Below are positions 1-8,294 of a stretch of DNA of 47,827 bases, in pieces. The stretch's first letter is position 1; each line of letters opens with the position of its first letter. The stretch spans positions 1-47,827 of the forward strand of contig NZ_CACVBR010000027.1 of assembly GCF_902728265.1 (NCBI RefSeq), read 5' to 3'. The stretch is from Chryseobacterium potabilaquae. Its GTDB lineage: Bacteria > Bacteroidota > Bacteroidia > Flavobacteriales > Weeksellaceae. A program made the translations under genes and the position numbers. The notes below the pieces were generated by a model. That model made no database searches and was not told the origin of the DNA. It saw only the letters and a list, made by a program, of their open reading frames with translations.

Positions 1-85
1 GAATTGCTACAGGGAAAAATCCTCCTTCTACATTTTTAACTTCTTGAGTGTTCAGTTCTTGTAATTTTAAATTTTCTACTTGCAT
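1..85 (-). CDS. GG-leader bacteriocin-like peptide, partial (cut by window edge)
   Basis: The reverse complement reads ATG at 85-83 followed by 28 codons before the window ends. The visible leader is MQVENLKLQELNTQEVKNVE followed by Gly21-Gly22 and the first core residues FFPVAI. It differs from the next gene's leader at one residue (Leu8 for Val8), so the two are recent tandem copies. Leaders of this form are cut after the double glycine by a peptidase-containing ABC transporter (C39 family) in known Bacteroidota and Gram-positive systems. No such transporter is in the window, so it may lie beyond the left edge. The rest of the core peptide cannot be seen. Confidence 0.75.
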   Translation of the reverse strand, partial: MQVENLKLQELNTQEVKNVEGGFFPVAI

Positions 86-165
86 ATTTTTAATTTTTAA
101 TGAATTATTTAAATAGCTATCTTCCTTATATTATTTGGATAGCCTAGTTTTGTTCCATTAGTGGA

Positions 166-366
166 TTATCTCCAATAACGATTAAGAACTCTTGATACTC
201 CCCAACCGGCAACTCCAGTCGCAACAGCTCCAGCAAATCCAATAGTAGCCTTAGCAGCCAATCCTCCTAACGCCATAGCAGGAATTGCTACAGGGAAAAA
301 TCCTCCTTCTACATTTTTAACTTCTTGAGTGTTCAGTTCTTGCACTTTTAAATTTTCTACTTGCAT
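166..366 (-). CDS. GG-leader bacteriocin-like peptide (66 aa)
   Basis: A 22-residue leader ending in Glu-Gly-Gly precedes a core of about 44 residues. The core is rich in Gly and Ala (for example MALGGLAAKATIGFAGAVA) and ends in a basic aromatic tail, RVLNRYWR. A hydrophobic, small-residue-rich helix with a cationic end is typical of class II bacteriocin-like or signalling peptides exported by C39-peptidase ABC transporters. This role is inferred from architecture; I do not recognise a named family. It is the first gene of a tandem pair with the partial copy at 1-85, 80 bp apart. A candidate promoter lies about 75 bp upstream. No modification enzyme, immunity gene or transporter is visible between it and the AraC gene. 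Confidence 0.75.
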   Translation of the reverse strand: MQVENLKVQELNTQEVKNVEGGFFPVAIPAMALGGLAAKATIGFAGAVATGVAGWGVSRVLNRYWR

Positions 367-439
367 TTTTTAATAATTTTTAGTTAATAATTAATTTAAA
401 TCATCTAACAGTATTGCGCGCTATTGTTTTATGACATTG

Positions 440-447
440 CAAAGTTA
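440..447 (-). promoter_or_regulatory. Candidate -7 box (TAACTTTG) for the GG-peptide genes
   Basis: The minus strand reads TAACTTTG, an exact match to the Bacteroidota sigma-ABfr -7 consensus TAnnTTTG. It is 74 bp upstream of the ATG at 366, which would give a 5' UTR of roughly 65-70 nt. A convincing -33 TTG at the usual spacing is not obvious; the nearest TTG is about 25 nt upstream. Confidence 0.45.
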
Positions 448-625
448 AACACAAATAACAGTGACTATTTTGCAATAATTAGCCATATTTTGCTCATATT
501 TATCAAAAAACCAATTAATAGTAGTAATGTGAGTTTAAGGCAAGGTCATAAGTACACTTTATTGGGCTTTTTATTTCATATTTATATTACCCGTTGAAAA
601 TCAAATAATTTTATATATAAAAACA

Positions 626-657
626 AAAAAAATAAATTGTAAACAATTTATTTTTTT
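626..657. terminator. Bidirectional A/T hairpin terminator downstream of the AraC gene
   Basis: A perfect 14-bp stem (AAAAAAATAAATTG paired with CAATTTATTTTTTT) has a 4-nt loop, so both strands end in a T run. It lies about 125 bp beyond the stop of the minus-strand AraC gene and upstream of the peptide promoter, so it would separate the two units. Confidence 0.6.
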
Positions 658-782
658 AAACTCACTTCAAATTGAGGCTAATTACTCTCAATAACCCTAA
701 GAGAAAATGTAATGGATAAATATAGTTCAATACATACCTTCTGAATACATTGTGAAAATCAAATACCAGATAGGATCAATTA

Positions 783-1634
783 TTATTTATGGAGAAATCT
801 ATTTTTAAAATTTGTAGGAGATTCCCCAACAAGTTTTTTAAATAAGGTACAAAAATAGGATATACTTTCAAAGCCCACTTTATAACAAACATCTCCTACA
901 GCAAAGTCTTGAAGCAAAAAAGCTTTGGCCATATTTATTCTGTACTTATTGATAAAATTAGTGAATGTTAAATTCGTCTGTTTCTTAAAATACCTACAGA
1001 ATGCAGTAGTGCTTAGGTGTACCAGATGAGCAACCTCATCTATAGTAAGGCGTTTGTGGTAATTTTCATGTATATATTCATAAATAGTATCCATTCGGAC
1101 TTTATTATAGGAAAATAATTTTGCTCTTGTATCCTCTGTATTCAGTTCTTCAACCTCTTTTGAATTGGCTAAAATTTGTAATATTTTTATTAAATCTAAT
1201 AAAGATCCTAATTTTCTATCACTCTTTAATTCCTTTAGCATTCTACCTACTTCTTTCTTTGTTTCTCCTTTAAAAGAAAAACCTAAAAATGAACTTTCTA
1301 GCAATACTTTTATCCGATCAAACTCTGGGACATTCACTAAACCTTCATTTACAAAACTATCTTTAATTTGAACTACAATCTGATTATAATCAGTTTTAAT
1401 TCCATAATCAAAGTTTAAATGGGGTACATTAGGTCCTATTAAAATGAGATCACTTTCTGTAAAATCTGATATATGCTTTCCAACATGTCTAATACCTCTA
1501 CCCTTAGGCGTTTCTATGTATACCAATTCAATTTCGGGATGAGAATGCCAAAAAAAACATTCATTAAGTGAGGGTGTGAATGATTTAAAAGAATATCCTT
1601 CTTCAAAAATAATTTTTTCTTCTTGTATTTTCAT
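783..1634 (-). CDS. AraC-family transcriptional regulator with N-terminal cupin domain
   Basis: The protein has 283 aa from the preferred start at 1634 (MKIQEEKIIFEEG). An in-frame ATG at 1679 would add 15 residues that do not look like the family N-terminus. Residues about 25-95 form the cupin-like sensing domain (FFWHSHPEIELVYIE, later GPNVPHLNFDYG). The last 100 residues carry the two AraC helix-turn-helix motifs: one around LTIDEVAHLVHLSTTAFCRY, the second around VGDVCYKVGFESISYFCTLF and the closing GESPTNFKNRF. Proteins of this build bind a small ligand with the N-terminal barrel and DNA with the C-terminal domain. The ligand and targets are unknown. It is monocistronic and flanked by long spacers; the nearest possible target is the peptide pair. 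Confidence 0.9.
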   Translation of the reverse strand: MKIQEEKIIFEEGYSFKSFTPSLNECFFWHSHPEIELVYIETPKGRGIRHVGKHISDFTESDLILIGPNVPHLNFDYGIKTDYNQIVVQIKDSFVNEGLVNVPEFDRIKVLLESSFLGFSFKGETKKEVGRMLKELKSDRKLGSLLDLIKILQILANSKEVEELNTEDTRAKLFSYNKVRMDTIYEYIHENYHKRLTIDEVAHLVHLSTTAFCRYFKKQTNLTFTNFINKYRINMAKAFLLQDFAVGDVCYKVGFESISYFCTLFKKLVGESPTNFKNRFLHK

Positions 1635-1679
1635 TATTACATATTTATATTCCAAAATTGCTACAGCTATGTCACACAA

Positions 1680-2768
1680 CAGGAAACTATTGTCCTATTG
1701 TTAGCTTATTAGCCCAACATAAGAGAAAATTAATATCATAATAAACTATTGGCAATTCTTAGGTAGAGCTCGGGAATCTCATCTTATAATCCATTCCTAT
1801 ATTCTCCAAAATGTCTCTTGAATATTCAATGTATTTCTAGATGCAAAAGGATTATTCATAGAATTTTTAACTTATCGAAAATCCTATATAGAAAAGATTA
1901 AAATATATCTATAATAAAATTACCATACCGATTCTAAAACTTGATAGTCTCGAATAACTTCGGATGTTAAATTAAAAATTTATTGAGGGGGTTTGAGGAT
2001 GTTTTTTCAGGAGTTTCGGTTTCTTATATGCTCCTTTTGTGCAACCTTATAAGATAAACTACAGCTGTAGTTGTAAAAAATTGAGCTATAGTAAAACAAA
2101 TAAAAGCTCAATGATAAGAGGCTTCATATTTCCCTCTTAATTTCTAAAATAGATTGGAACATCTCTACGCCCCGTACTATACTAAGTAAAAGCCTTTATT
2201 ATAATAAATTGTTTTTTCATTTTTTTATCATTTAATACACTTTTCATACTCATCTTTTTTAAGAATTGAACTTTTTATAAATTAGGATTGATATCGGCAT
2301 AATTTTAACACGAAATCATCCCACACAACTCTTAAAAAATAGATGGTATACGAAAAGTAAAATATCCATTTATGCTTTTACAAAAATAAAATATGTACTA
2401 TATATATAAAGAACGTTTATAATTACAAATTTTGTAAAATAATGATTGCTTTCAATGCTATATCGACATGATATTATTATATTATAAGCTAGACTACTTA
2501 ATTCAAATACGTCTCTTTTTATTTGGTTACGGTATGTAAGCATGCATCACTATTCAGATGGTAATCAAATTATTATTTATATTCCTTTATATCAAAACAA
2601 TTTACTGGAAAATGAAATTAAAGTATTTTTCTTTTACTTAACAAATGTTATAATTCTTAGGATAGTCCATTAAAAATTCTTCATTGCAATTCCTATTCTA
2701 GTTACATAGTACTATCAGCAATAAAATATCGTTTTCATAATTTGATAGGTAAAAATTACTTACTAAAG
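1680..2768. other. Gene-poor spacer of about 1.1 kb
   Basis: No coding region can be supported. The stretch is AT-rich with stops in all frames. It holds a perfect 16-bp palindrome at 2057-2072, and just after it a 7-bp inverted repeat (2081-2087 with 2105-2111, TTGAGCT/AGCTCAA). Decayed genes or unannotated small RNAs cannot be excluded by eye. Confidence 0.5.
2057..2072. repeat. Perfect 16-bp palindrome, possible operator
   Basis: AACTACAGCTGTAGTT is its own reverse complement and is more GC-rich than its surroundings. Dimeric regulators bind sites of this type, but no second copy was noticed and no gene starts next to it, so its role is unknown. Confidence 0.3.
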
Positions 2769-3116
2769 CTAAATTGCTATACTAAAATACTCTTTTCTCC
2801 ATTTGGAAATAGTATGTCGACTAATTTTAAAATGTATTGCTAATTCACTATTATTCAAGTGATGCTTTTTCTGAAAATTCAATATATGTATAACGGTCGA
2901 TTCATTATATGCACGATGACTTTGATTAAAGGCTTTCGTACTACTATTTGGTGACCCAAATATTTTTTTGTTAAGTGTTATAACATCCAGAACTGATAAA
3001 TATTCCTTATTTAGAAGACTTATGCATTCTTCCTTTTTATGAGGATATTTCTTCTCTAAAATATCCCTGAAAATTTGCTTGTAATTAATGTTTGCTTTGT
3101 TCATATTAATTTTCAT
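2769..3116 (-). CDS. Small helix-turn-helix protein (transposase-type HTH), 115 aa
   Basis: The only recognisable domain is a C-terminal helix-turn-helix at about residues 85-112 (NNSELAIHFKISRHTISKWR), of the kind found in IS3 OrfA-like helpers and related regulators. The N-terminal half is Lys-rich and unassigned. No DDE catalytic residues are present, so it is not a transposase by itself. It lies 9 bp downstream of another HTH gene on the same strand and is very likely co-transcribed with it. The two proteins look like distant relatives (small, C-terminal HTH ending in KW.....Y). The function could be DNA binding in a mobile or regulatory setting; the product is hypothetical. Confidence 0.6.
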   Translation of the reverse strand: MKINMNKANINYKQIFRDILEKKYPHKKEECISLLNKEYLSVLDVITLNKKIFGSPNSSTKAFNQSHRAYNESTVIHILNFQKKHHLNNSELAIHFKISRHTISKWRKEYFSIAI

Positions 3117-3125
3117 AAATAGTTT

Positions 3126-3563
3126 CTACTTTGTACTATATTTATCCAACCATTTATACAATGTACTTTTAGGAATTCCATAATCCTTCATAACCTGTAT
3201 CAAATCTTTTTCACCAGCATATAATATCTCCAAAATAAAATCAATCATTTCTTTGGTATATATATTTTTACGAAATTGAATTTGTTTAGAAACGGATACG
3301 GGTCTATTCTTAGTCCCATTTGGAGGGGCATACAGGATAAGATGCTCTGAGTATATTCTGAAAAAATCATATTTTAAAAGTCTACACCAGCTTAATAAAA
3401 TCTCAGTATCTAGCGTTTCTAATTCATACATTTTTTTTATTTCACGCTCTTCACAACCAAAAAAATCACAGATAAAAGAAAATTCAATCTGATTTTCATC
3501 CACCTTCTTTTTTATTAAGTTACCTAAATGAATATTTTTAAAATCAAACGTATTTGGAACCAT
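3126..3563 (-). CDS. Helix-turn-helix protein (transposase-type HTH), 145 aa
   Basis: The N-terminal part (residues about 8-75) is helical and includes IEFSFICDFFGCEEREIKKM, resembling a small regulator domain. The C-terminal 45 residues (YTKEMIDFILEILYAGEKDL, then YGIPKSTLYKWLDKYS) form a typical HTH of the IS3 OrfA type. Similar two-part proteins are common in Chryseobacterium-type genomes and are often labelled transposase, but no catalytic domain is present here. The gene sits 29 bp after the truncated glycosyltransferase and 9 bp before the second HTH gene, giving a three-gene minus-strand run. Confidence 0.65.
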   Translation of the reverse strand: MVPNTFDFKNIHLGNLIKKKVDENQIEFSFICDFFGCEEREIKKMYELETLDTEILLSWCRLLKYDFFRIYSEHLILYAPPNGTKNRPVSVSKQIQFRKNIYTKEMIDFILEILYAGEKDLIQVMKDYGIPKSTLYKWLDKYSTK

Positions 3564-3592
3564 GTTATATTGTATTAAAAAGCCAATAAGAA

Positions 3593-4165
3593 TTAATATA
3601 AAATATCTTCTACATTTAATGGATTCTCCATATATATTCCATTCAAAACTTCTACCTCTAAGTGACTTTCAAAATGAGTTTTTATACTATGGGATCCAAA
3701 TACTGTTATATCACAATGATGCATCATAGAAATCATTTTTTCTCCTTTATATTTATTATAGGAATAGATATCTGAATGAACCCAATTAATTTTTTTTGTT
3801 TTGATGAATGGGCTTCTCAGAAGTGCTCCAAGAGTAGAGTACTCCATAGCAATCTCAACATCAGGAAGTAAGTTCATTTTATAGTACTCTAAGCAAGAAA
3901 AAAAACGATACATAATCAGGATCATCTTCATTTCTAAAAAATAAGCCTTGGTCCATTTTTTATTAGAATTAAGCACCTCATTATTGGTCATATAAAATAC
4001 TTGGACATAGCTAGGAATTTCCTTAATCAATTCTCCTTTATATCTCTCAAGGAGTACAATAGGTTCAAATTTTGTTCTATCCAAATAATCAATGATATTC
4101 AATAAGGCTATCTGTGCAGCTCCATTCTCCATTGTGCATATACGAAAAAGAATTTTTTTCTTCAT
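3593..4165 (-). CDS. Truncated GT-B glycosyltransferase (N-terminal half only), 190 aa
   Basis: The sequence begins MKKKILFRICTMENGAAQIA and continues LLNIIDYLDRTKFEPIVLLE, the usual start of family 4-like GT-B glycosyltransferases, where a Gly-Ala-Gln-type loop follows the first strand. Residues about 125-165 (KINWVHSDIYSYNKYKG, then CDITVFGSHSIKTHF) match the end of the N-terminal Rossmann domain. A full enzyme has about 350-380 residues, with a C-terminal domain carrying the sugar-nucleotide E-x7-E motif. Here the frame stops soon after VEVLNGIYMENPLNVED, where the inter-domain linker should be. It therefore lacks the donor-binding half and is probably inactive. The HTH gene pair begins 29 bp later, which suggests replacement or insertion at this point. 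Confidence 0.7.
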   Translation of the reverse strand: MKKKILFRICTMENGAAQIALLNIIDYLDRTKFEPIVLLERYKGELIKEIPSYVQVFYMTNNEVLNSNKKWTKAYFLEMKMILIMYRFFSCLEYYKMNLLPDVEIAMEYSTLGALLRSPFIKTKKINWVHSDIYSYNKYKGEKMISMMHHCDITVFGSHSIKTHFESHLEVEVLNGIYMENPLNVEDILY

Positions 4166-4303
4166 GGTTTTTAATTTATCATTAGATATATAGATTCTTT
4201 ATTGGTAATTATAGAATATCAATATTTTTGGAACACCAAAGCATACACAAAAAAATTCTGAATCAATGAAGATGATTTTTATGGAAAAAATAAGTTCTTA
4301 AAA

Positions 4304-4332
4304 TAATGCGCAGCAAAAATTGCTGCACATTA
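4304..4332 (-). terminator. Hairpin terminator downstream of the T9SS-cargo gene
   Basis: A 13-bp stem with one G-U pair (left TAATGCGCAGCAA, right TTGCTGCACATTA) is followed on the minus strand by ATTTTAAG. It lies 126 bp beyond the stop of the T9SS cargo gene and so fits as its transcription end. Confidence 0.45.
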
Positions 4333-4457
4333 CGGGATACAACATAACCTAATACAATCATCATTTGTATTTCTAGGAGCAATATATAAACCCTAGTCAA
4401 AATTGCTTCTGGTTAGTGTTATCTCATTATTAGACTTTTCCTAAAACAATATGAGAT

Positions 4458-5339
4458 TTACTTTTTAATTACGGTACTTAGCTTTCTAGTAGAACCATCT
4501 TTCATTTCAAATCTTAAATAATATATCCCGGATTTTAAATCTCCCAAATAAATAGAAGATGATGGATTATTAATCGTTTTAACTGTTGCTCCAGAAGTAT
4601 CTCTTACAAGAATTGATTTTACTTTTGAAACGTCCGGGATATTTAAGTCTGATACAAATGGATTTGGATATACCTTAATATCATTCTGTTCATCAAGTAG
4701 CTGAGATTCTGATAAAGATTGCTTAGTAAGACCTAATAAAGTAACCGCAGATCGATCGCTGGTAGTAAAACCTTCGGGTGGAGAACTGGTATTAATTTTC
4801 TCAGGGCTTGTATGGTCTAAAGAGGTTACTAGTGAATATTTATTAGATACCTCTGCGAATTTTGAAGGAGGATAAGTTGCAAAACTGTTTAATGACTTAA
4901 AATCATCACCTGGCTTGATTTCATCCACCGCAATCACAAGATTATTCGTATTAATGTATAAAAAAGGTTGAGAAAAATTTACGGTAACTTCTCCTGTAAA
5001 AGGAATAACCTCTACATCCCCCTCAAAAACCTGAGTTAATGATGTTAAAGGAATCCAATCGGAATTTGATGAGAATTGAGACTTGTCAGTATATCCCAGA
5101 TACACTTTCCAAGTTTTCGAATTAGTAATAGGAGAACTCCCAGACAAATAAAATTTTAGTCCTGTAATACTCCCTGAATTAGCCTTAATTTCTGATGCCT
5201 GAAAAATTTGCTGTGAATAACTGTATTGTTGGCTAAGCAAAATAGGTACCATCCCTGTATTACCTGGAAAACCAAGATCGACTTGTGCGTGTGCTGATAA
5301 CCCAGCCATCATCATACACGAAAATAACATTTTCTTCAT
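4458..5339 (-). CDS. Secreted protein with T9SS type A C-terminal sorting domain, 293 aa
   Basis: An N-terminal signal peptide (MKKMLFSCMMMAGLSAHA, cut before QVDLG) sends the protein through Sec. The last 75 residues form a type A T9SS sorting domain: it opens with IKVYPNPFVSDLNI, has GATVKTI and LKSGIYYLRFEMKDGS, and closes with STVIKK. This domain directs export across the outer membrane by the type IX system and is normally removed or attached to A-LPS. The middle (about residues 20-215) is a beta-rich domain of the kind seen in flavobacterial surface proteins (for example ITGLKFYLSGSSPI and VVAVD-like strands); no enzyme motif was found. It stands alone with its own terminator. The surface location is well supported; the function is unknown. 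Confidence 0.85.
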   Translation of the reverse strand: MKKMLFSCMMMAGLSAHAQVDLGFPGNTGMVPILLSQQYSYSQQIFQASEIKANSGSITGLKFYLSGSSPITNSKTWKVYLGYTDKSQFSSNSDWIPLTSLTQVFEGDVEVIPFTGEVTVNFSQPFLYINTNNLVIAVDEIKPGDDFKSLNSFATYPPSKFAEVSNKYSLVTSLDHTSPEKINTSSPPEGFTTSDRSAVTLLGLTKQSLSESQLLDEQNDIKVYPNPFVSDLNIPDVSKVKSILVRDTSGATVKTINNPSSSIYLGDLKSGIYYLRFEMKDGSTRKLSTVIKK

Positions 5340-5574
5340 AAAAAAATAATTTTTAATTAAAGTCCATTATTAGACATGTTTGTGCTTTTTTAATTCTATT
5401 ATAGAATGTTTTATCGAATATCATTTTTCACTTGGAGAGTGAATCCTAAAAACGGCTTAATATAAACGGCCTTACTTATATAAACAGATTATTCTGAGAT
5501 ACAATGGATATATATAAGATACAGGATAAAACATTCTAATAAAATCATCATTTGTGTTTTCGGAAGAAAGTCTC

Positions 5575-6474
5575 TTATTGTCTTTTTACTTCGTAGTCAT
5601 AAACCATTACTCCTTTAGAAATATCAGGATCAATATCAAGAAATTGTTCTGCAAAAGCTCTATAGGCATCATGCATTGGATCAAATGTCCCGGAAGCAGT
5701 CTGAAAAGGCTTTCCTTCATAATAATCACGATCAGCTTCCGATGCAAAGCTCACTCTAAATCCTACTTCATATCCTCTACCAGCACCTTCTTTACTATTT
5801 TGATAGCCAAATTCTATAAGCTTAATATAAGGTACTCCATTTTTTTTAGAATCCTTTAAAGCTAAAAAGCCGTCAATCACTGCTTGTTTTTGAGCTTCTG
5901 TTACATTGGGTTTAAATCTAAACAACGTCCAATGATCCAACCTATATCCAGTTTCTGGTATACTTCCACTTCCTTTTTCATTACTCGTAAAATCAAAAAC
6001 TAATACGCCACCTGTACTTGGATCGTCAAGGTCAAGAAGTGGTCCTACAAAGTTTTTAAAATCGTCATACATTTGATCAAAAGCTGCCGGAGTAGGTTGT
6101 CCATCAATTTTCCCTACATAATAATCACGATCTTCCAAAGATTTAAAAGTCACTCTAAATCCTACATCATAGTTTCCCTTTGCGGCCACTTTACTGTTTT
6201 GGACACCATATTCAATTTTAACATAAGGTTTGCCGTCTTTTAAAGAATTACGAAGAGCCATAAATCGATCAACAACTTCCTGTCTTTGTTGTGCTGTTAC
6301 ACTTGACTTAAATTTAAACAATACCAAATGTTCTATCCTTTCTGTATCTTGGGTCTGTGAAGGATCTGGTTGGGTATCGCCATCATTACGACAAGATATT
6401 GCCGATACTAATGCAATCAAGCATAGTACAAGAGTAAATGATTTAATTACATTGTTAAAATTACTTTTTTTCAT
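5575..6474 (-). CDS. Lipoprotein with two Dabb (stress-responsive alpha/beta barrel) domains, 299 aa
   Basis: The signal peptide ends in ALVSAISC, giving a lipidated Cys28 followed by an acidic, Gln/Pro-rich linker. Two tandem repeats follow: about residues 46-165 (IEHLVLFKFKSSVTAQQRQE ... GFRVTFKSLEDRDYYVGKI ... GVLVFDFTS) and about 178-297 (LDHWTLFRFKPNVTEAQKQA ... GFRVSFASEADRDYYEGKPF ... GVMVYDYEV). Both match the Dabb fold, a dimeric ferredoxin-like barrel; with two copies in one chain the protein can form the barrel within a monomer. Dabb proteins include stress-response proteins and a few cyclases, and the substrate here cannot be predicted. A lipidated tandem Dabb protein is most likely anchored to the outer membrane or its inner leaflet. 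There is no close operon partner. Confidence 0.85.
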   Translation of the reverse strand: MKKSNFNNVIKSFTLVLCLIALVSAISCRNDGDTQPDPSQTQDTERIEHLVLFKFKSSVTAQQRQEVVDRFMALRNSLKDGKPYVKIEYGVQNSKVAAKGNYDVGFRVTFKSLEDRDYYVGKIDGQPTPAAFDQMYDDFKNFVGPLLDLDDPSTGGVLVFDFTSNEKGSGSIPETGYRLDHWTLFRFKPNVTEAQKQAVIDGFLALKDSKKNGVPYIKLIEFGYQNSKEGAGRGYEVGFRVSFASEADRDYYEGKPFQTASGTFDPMHDAYRAFAEQFLDIDPDISKGVMVYDYEVKRQ

Positions 6475-6607
6475 AATTTTTTTTAAAATTTTTCATTTGT
6501 TATTTTTAAGATTAATTATAAGAGACCACGCATTCGAATGAAAAAAATAGTTGGAAAAGATATTGTAACGAAATAATTACCGAGTCAACTTTTTAGACCT
6601 TTTAATA

Positions 6608-8263
6608 TCATTCTGAAATACAGCGTACAGAAAATCCCCAATTGTCGCTGCTGAATGGTGCTTGTTGTACCGAACCACTCAAAACCCCATTTAACCCACC
6701 AGCCACATATATCATGTTCCTTGTACTAGACCAATAATTAGCCAGATAACCACGTTGTCTCAACGCTCCTGTACTAGCATTCCGAGTCCCTGCCGTAGGT
6801 AAAGTGAGTTTATTACTGTTACTTGAACAAGTCAATATAACTGCCGAAGTATAATTGGTCGCGAGCTCAAAAAAAGAACCTATCTGACTTATTGAATTAG
6901 AAGAATTTAAAGCACTCCATTCTGTCGCAGTAGGCACTCTAAACCCGGAAGGACATGGATCATTTCCGGTCTTTACAGCCCCCCAAGAACCATCTGGAGC
7001 TGGTGACGTATTCCATCCTGGAATATTATCATAACTTGCTTGGTCTTGAGCTTGAGTCAATGCTGGTGAAAGTCTCCCCCATTGATATTTGGCACCGTGA
7101 ATTCCTGCAACTGGTGTATTAGGGTCTAAGCTTTCATCTGATCCCATATTATGTGTTTTCCAAGCTTTACTTGATCCGCACATAACCACTGAAGTAGGAA
7201 AACCACCTCCACTGCCTGCACCTACAAGTCTAGTAAAGACACAAGTTTGCCCTCCAATTGAAAATACAAAGGATGCTGTTCCCGAATTAATAGGCAGCCC
7301 TGTAAATGTAAAGATAAAAGTGCCACTACTCCCAAATGTCCCAGGCTGTAAAGTTGCAGTAAGACCATATACTCCTGTAGAATTAATTGTCTGAGTTGGG
7401 TAGCTAATTCCAATAGTACCTCCTGTATAAGGTATACTTGTAATATCACCTCCATTAGCAAATACATTTACTGTCAAAGTTCCAAAATGTTGAGCCGCAG
7501 AACAATTAAGAGCCAACGTAGAAGCTGCTACTACCGGAATATTGAAAGAACATGTTTGTCCCCTAAACGTAATCGAAAAACTGGCAGTTCCTGAAGAAGT
7601 TGGAGTTCCTGATATAGCAAAAGTCAATAATCCATTTCCATTGGCTAATGTTCCTGCTTGTAATGTAGCTGTAAGACCTGTCACTCCAGTAGATGCTATA
7701 GGAGTTCCTGCCGAATAGGCTGTCCCATCACCTCCTGTATATGGAACCTGTGCACTTACTCCTGAAACGGCAATGCCTTGTGTAAGAGTTTCAACGCTAG
7801 TTCCTGGACAATTAAGAACAAAAGTAGAAGGTGTTGCCGAACATAAATCCGGGCGTACAGCTTTCCAAGTTCCTCCATTGATCGAAGAAGAAGGATTATC
7901 ATAATACCAAAAGCCACGGCATAATGTTCCATCTGTAGCTCCCACCCCCGCTACTCCTGAGACAGCCGTATTAAAAACAATAAAACCATCATAATAATAA
8001 GGGTAGTTATTTGCGATACCAAAATTTCCTTGTGAAAAAGAAGTAAAGGCTGCTAAGTCCGTTCTTGGAAATAATAATCCTTTTCCCACATTCGATGTAT
8101 TATTATAAGCTGTGTTGGAAGAAGCATCAATAAATGCAGAACTGTTTGGAGCAGATGAAATCGCATTACTATTCGCTATTCTTACCTGGCTATCAAAATA
8201 GCTTCCCAATGCTAAAACCGCTAATAAGATAATTTTTTGTATATTAATAAATATATGTTTCAT
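6608..8263 (-). CDS. FISUMP-domain secreted protein 1, 551 aa
   Basis: The protein starts with a hydrophobic signal sequence (IILLAVLALGSYF). After an N-terminal region resembling the neighbouring 205-aa protein (GLLFPRTDLAAF, then FWYYDNPSSSINGGTWK), two beta-sandwich repeats of about 95 residues follow (VPYTGGDGTAYS ... TGLTATLQAGTLANGNG, and IPYTGGTIGISYP ... TGLTATLQPGTFGSSG). Residues about 361-551 form a Fibrobacter succinogenes major paralogous domain: CGSSKAWKTHNMG, HGAKYQWGR, DPCPSGFRVPTATEWSAL, LTLPTAGTRN, YWSSTRN and the terminal FSVRCISE. Such proteins are cell-surface or secreted, with a C-type-lectin-like fold suggested for the domain. There is no T9SS sorting domain at the C-terminus. 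It starts 31 bp after the 205-aa gene and is probably co-transcribed with it. Confidence 0.85.
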   Translation of the reverse strand: MKHIFINIQKIILLAVLALGSYFDSQVRIANSNAISSAPNSSAFIDASSNTAYNNTSNVGKGLLFPRTDLAAFTSFSQGNFGIANNYPYYYDGFIVFNTAVSGVAGVGATDGTLCRGFWYYDNPSSSINGGTWKAVRPDLCSATPSTFVLNCPGTSVETLTQGIAVSGVSAQVPYTGGDGTAYSAGTPIASTGVTGLTATLQAGTLANGNGLLTFAISGTPTSSGTASFSITFRGQTCSFNIPVVAASTLALNCSAAQHFGTLTVNVFANGGDITSIPYTGGTIGISYPTQTINSTGVYGLTATLQPGTFGSSGTFIFTFTGLPINSGTASFVFSIGGQTCVFTRLVGAGSGGGFPTSVVMCGSSKAWKTHNMGSDESLDPNTPVAGIHGAKYQWGRLSPALTQAQDQASYDNIPGWNTSPAPDGSWGAVKTGNDPCPSGFRVPTATEWSALNSSNSISQIGSFFELATNYTSAVILTCSSNSNKLTLPTAGTRNASTGALRQRGYLANYWSSTRNMIYVAGGLNGVLSGSVQQAPFSSDNWGFSVRCISE

Positions 8264-8294
8264 TTCTAAATATTTTTATTTTTAAATTGAATGG

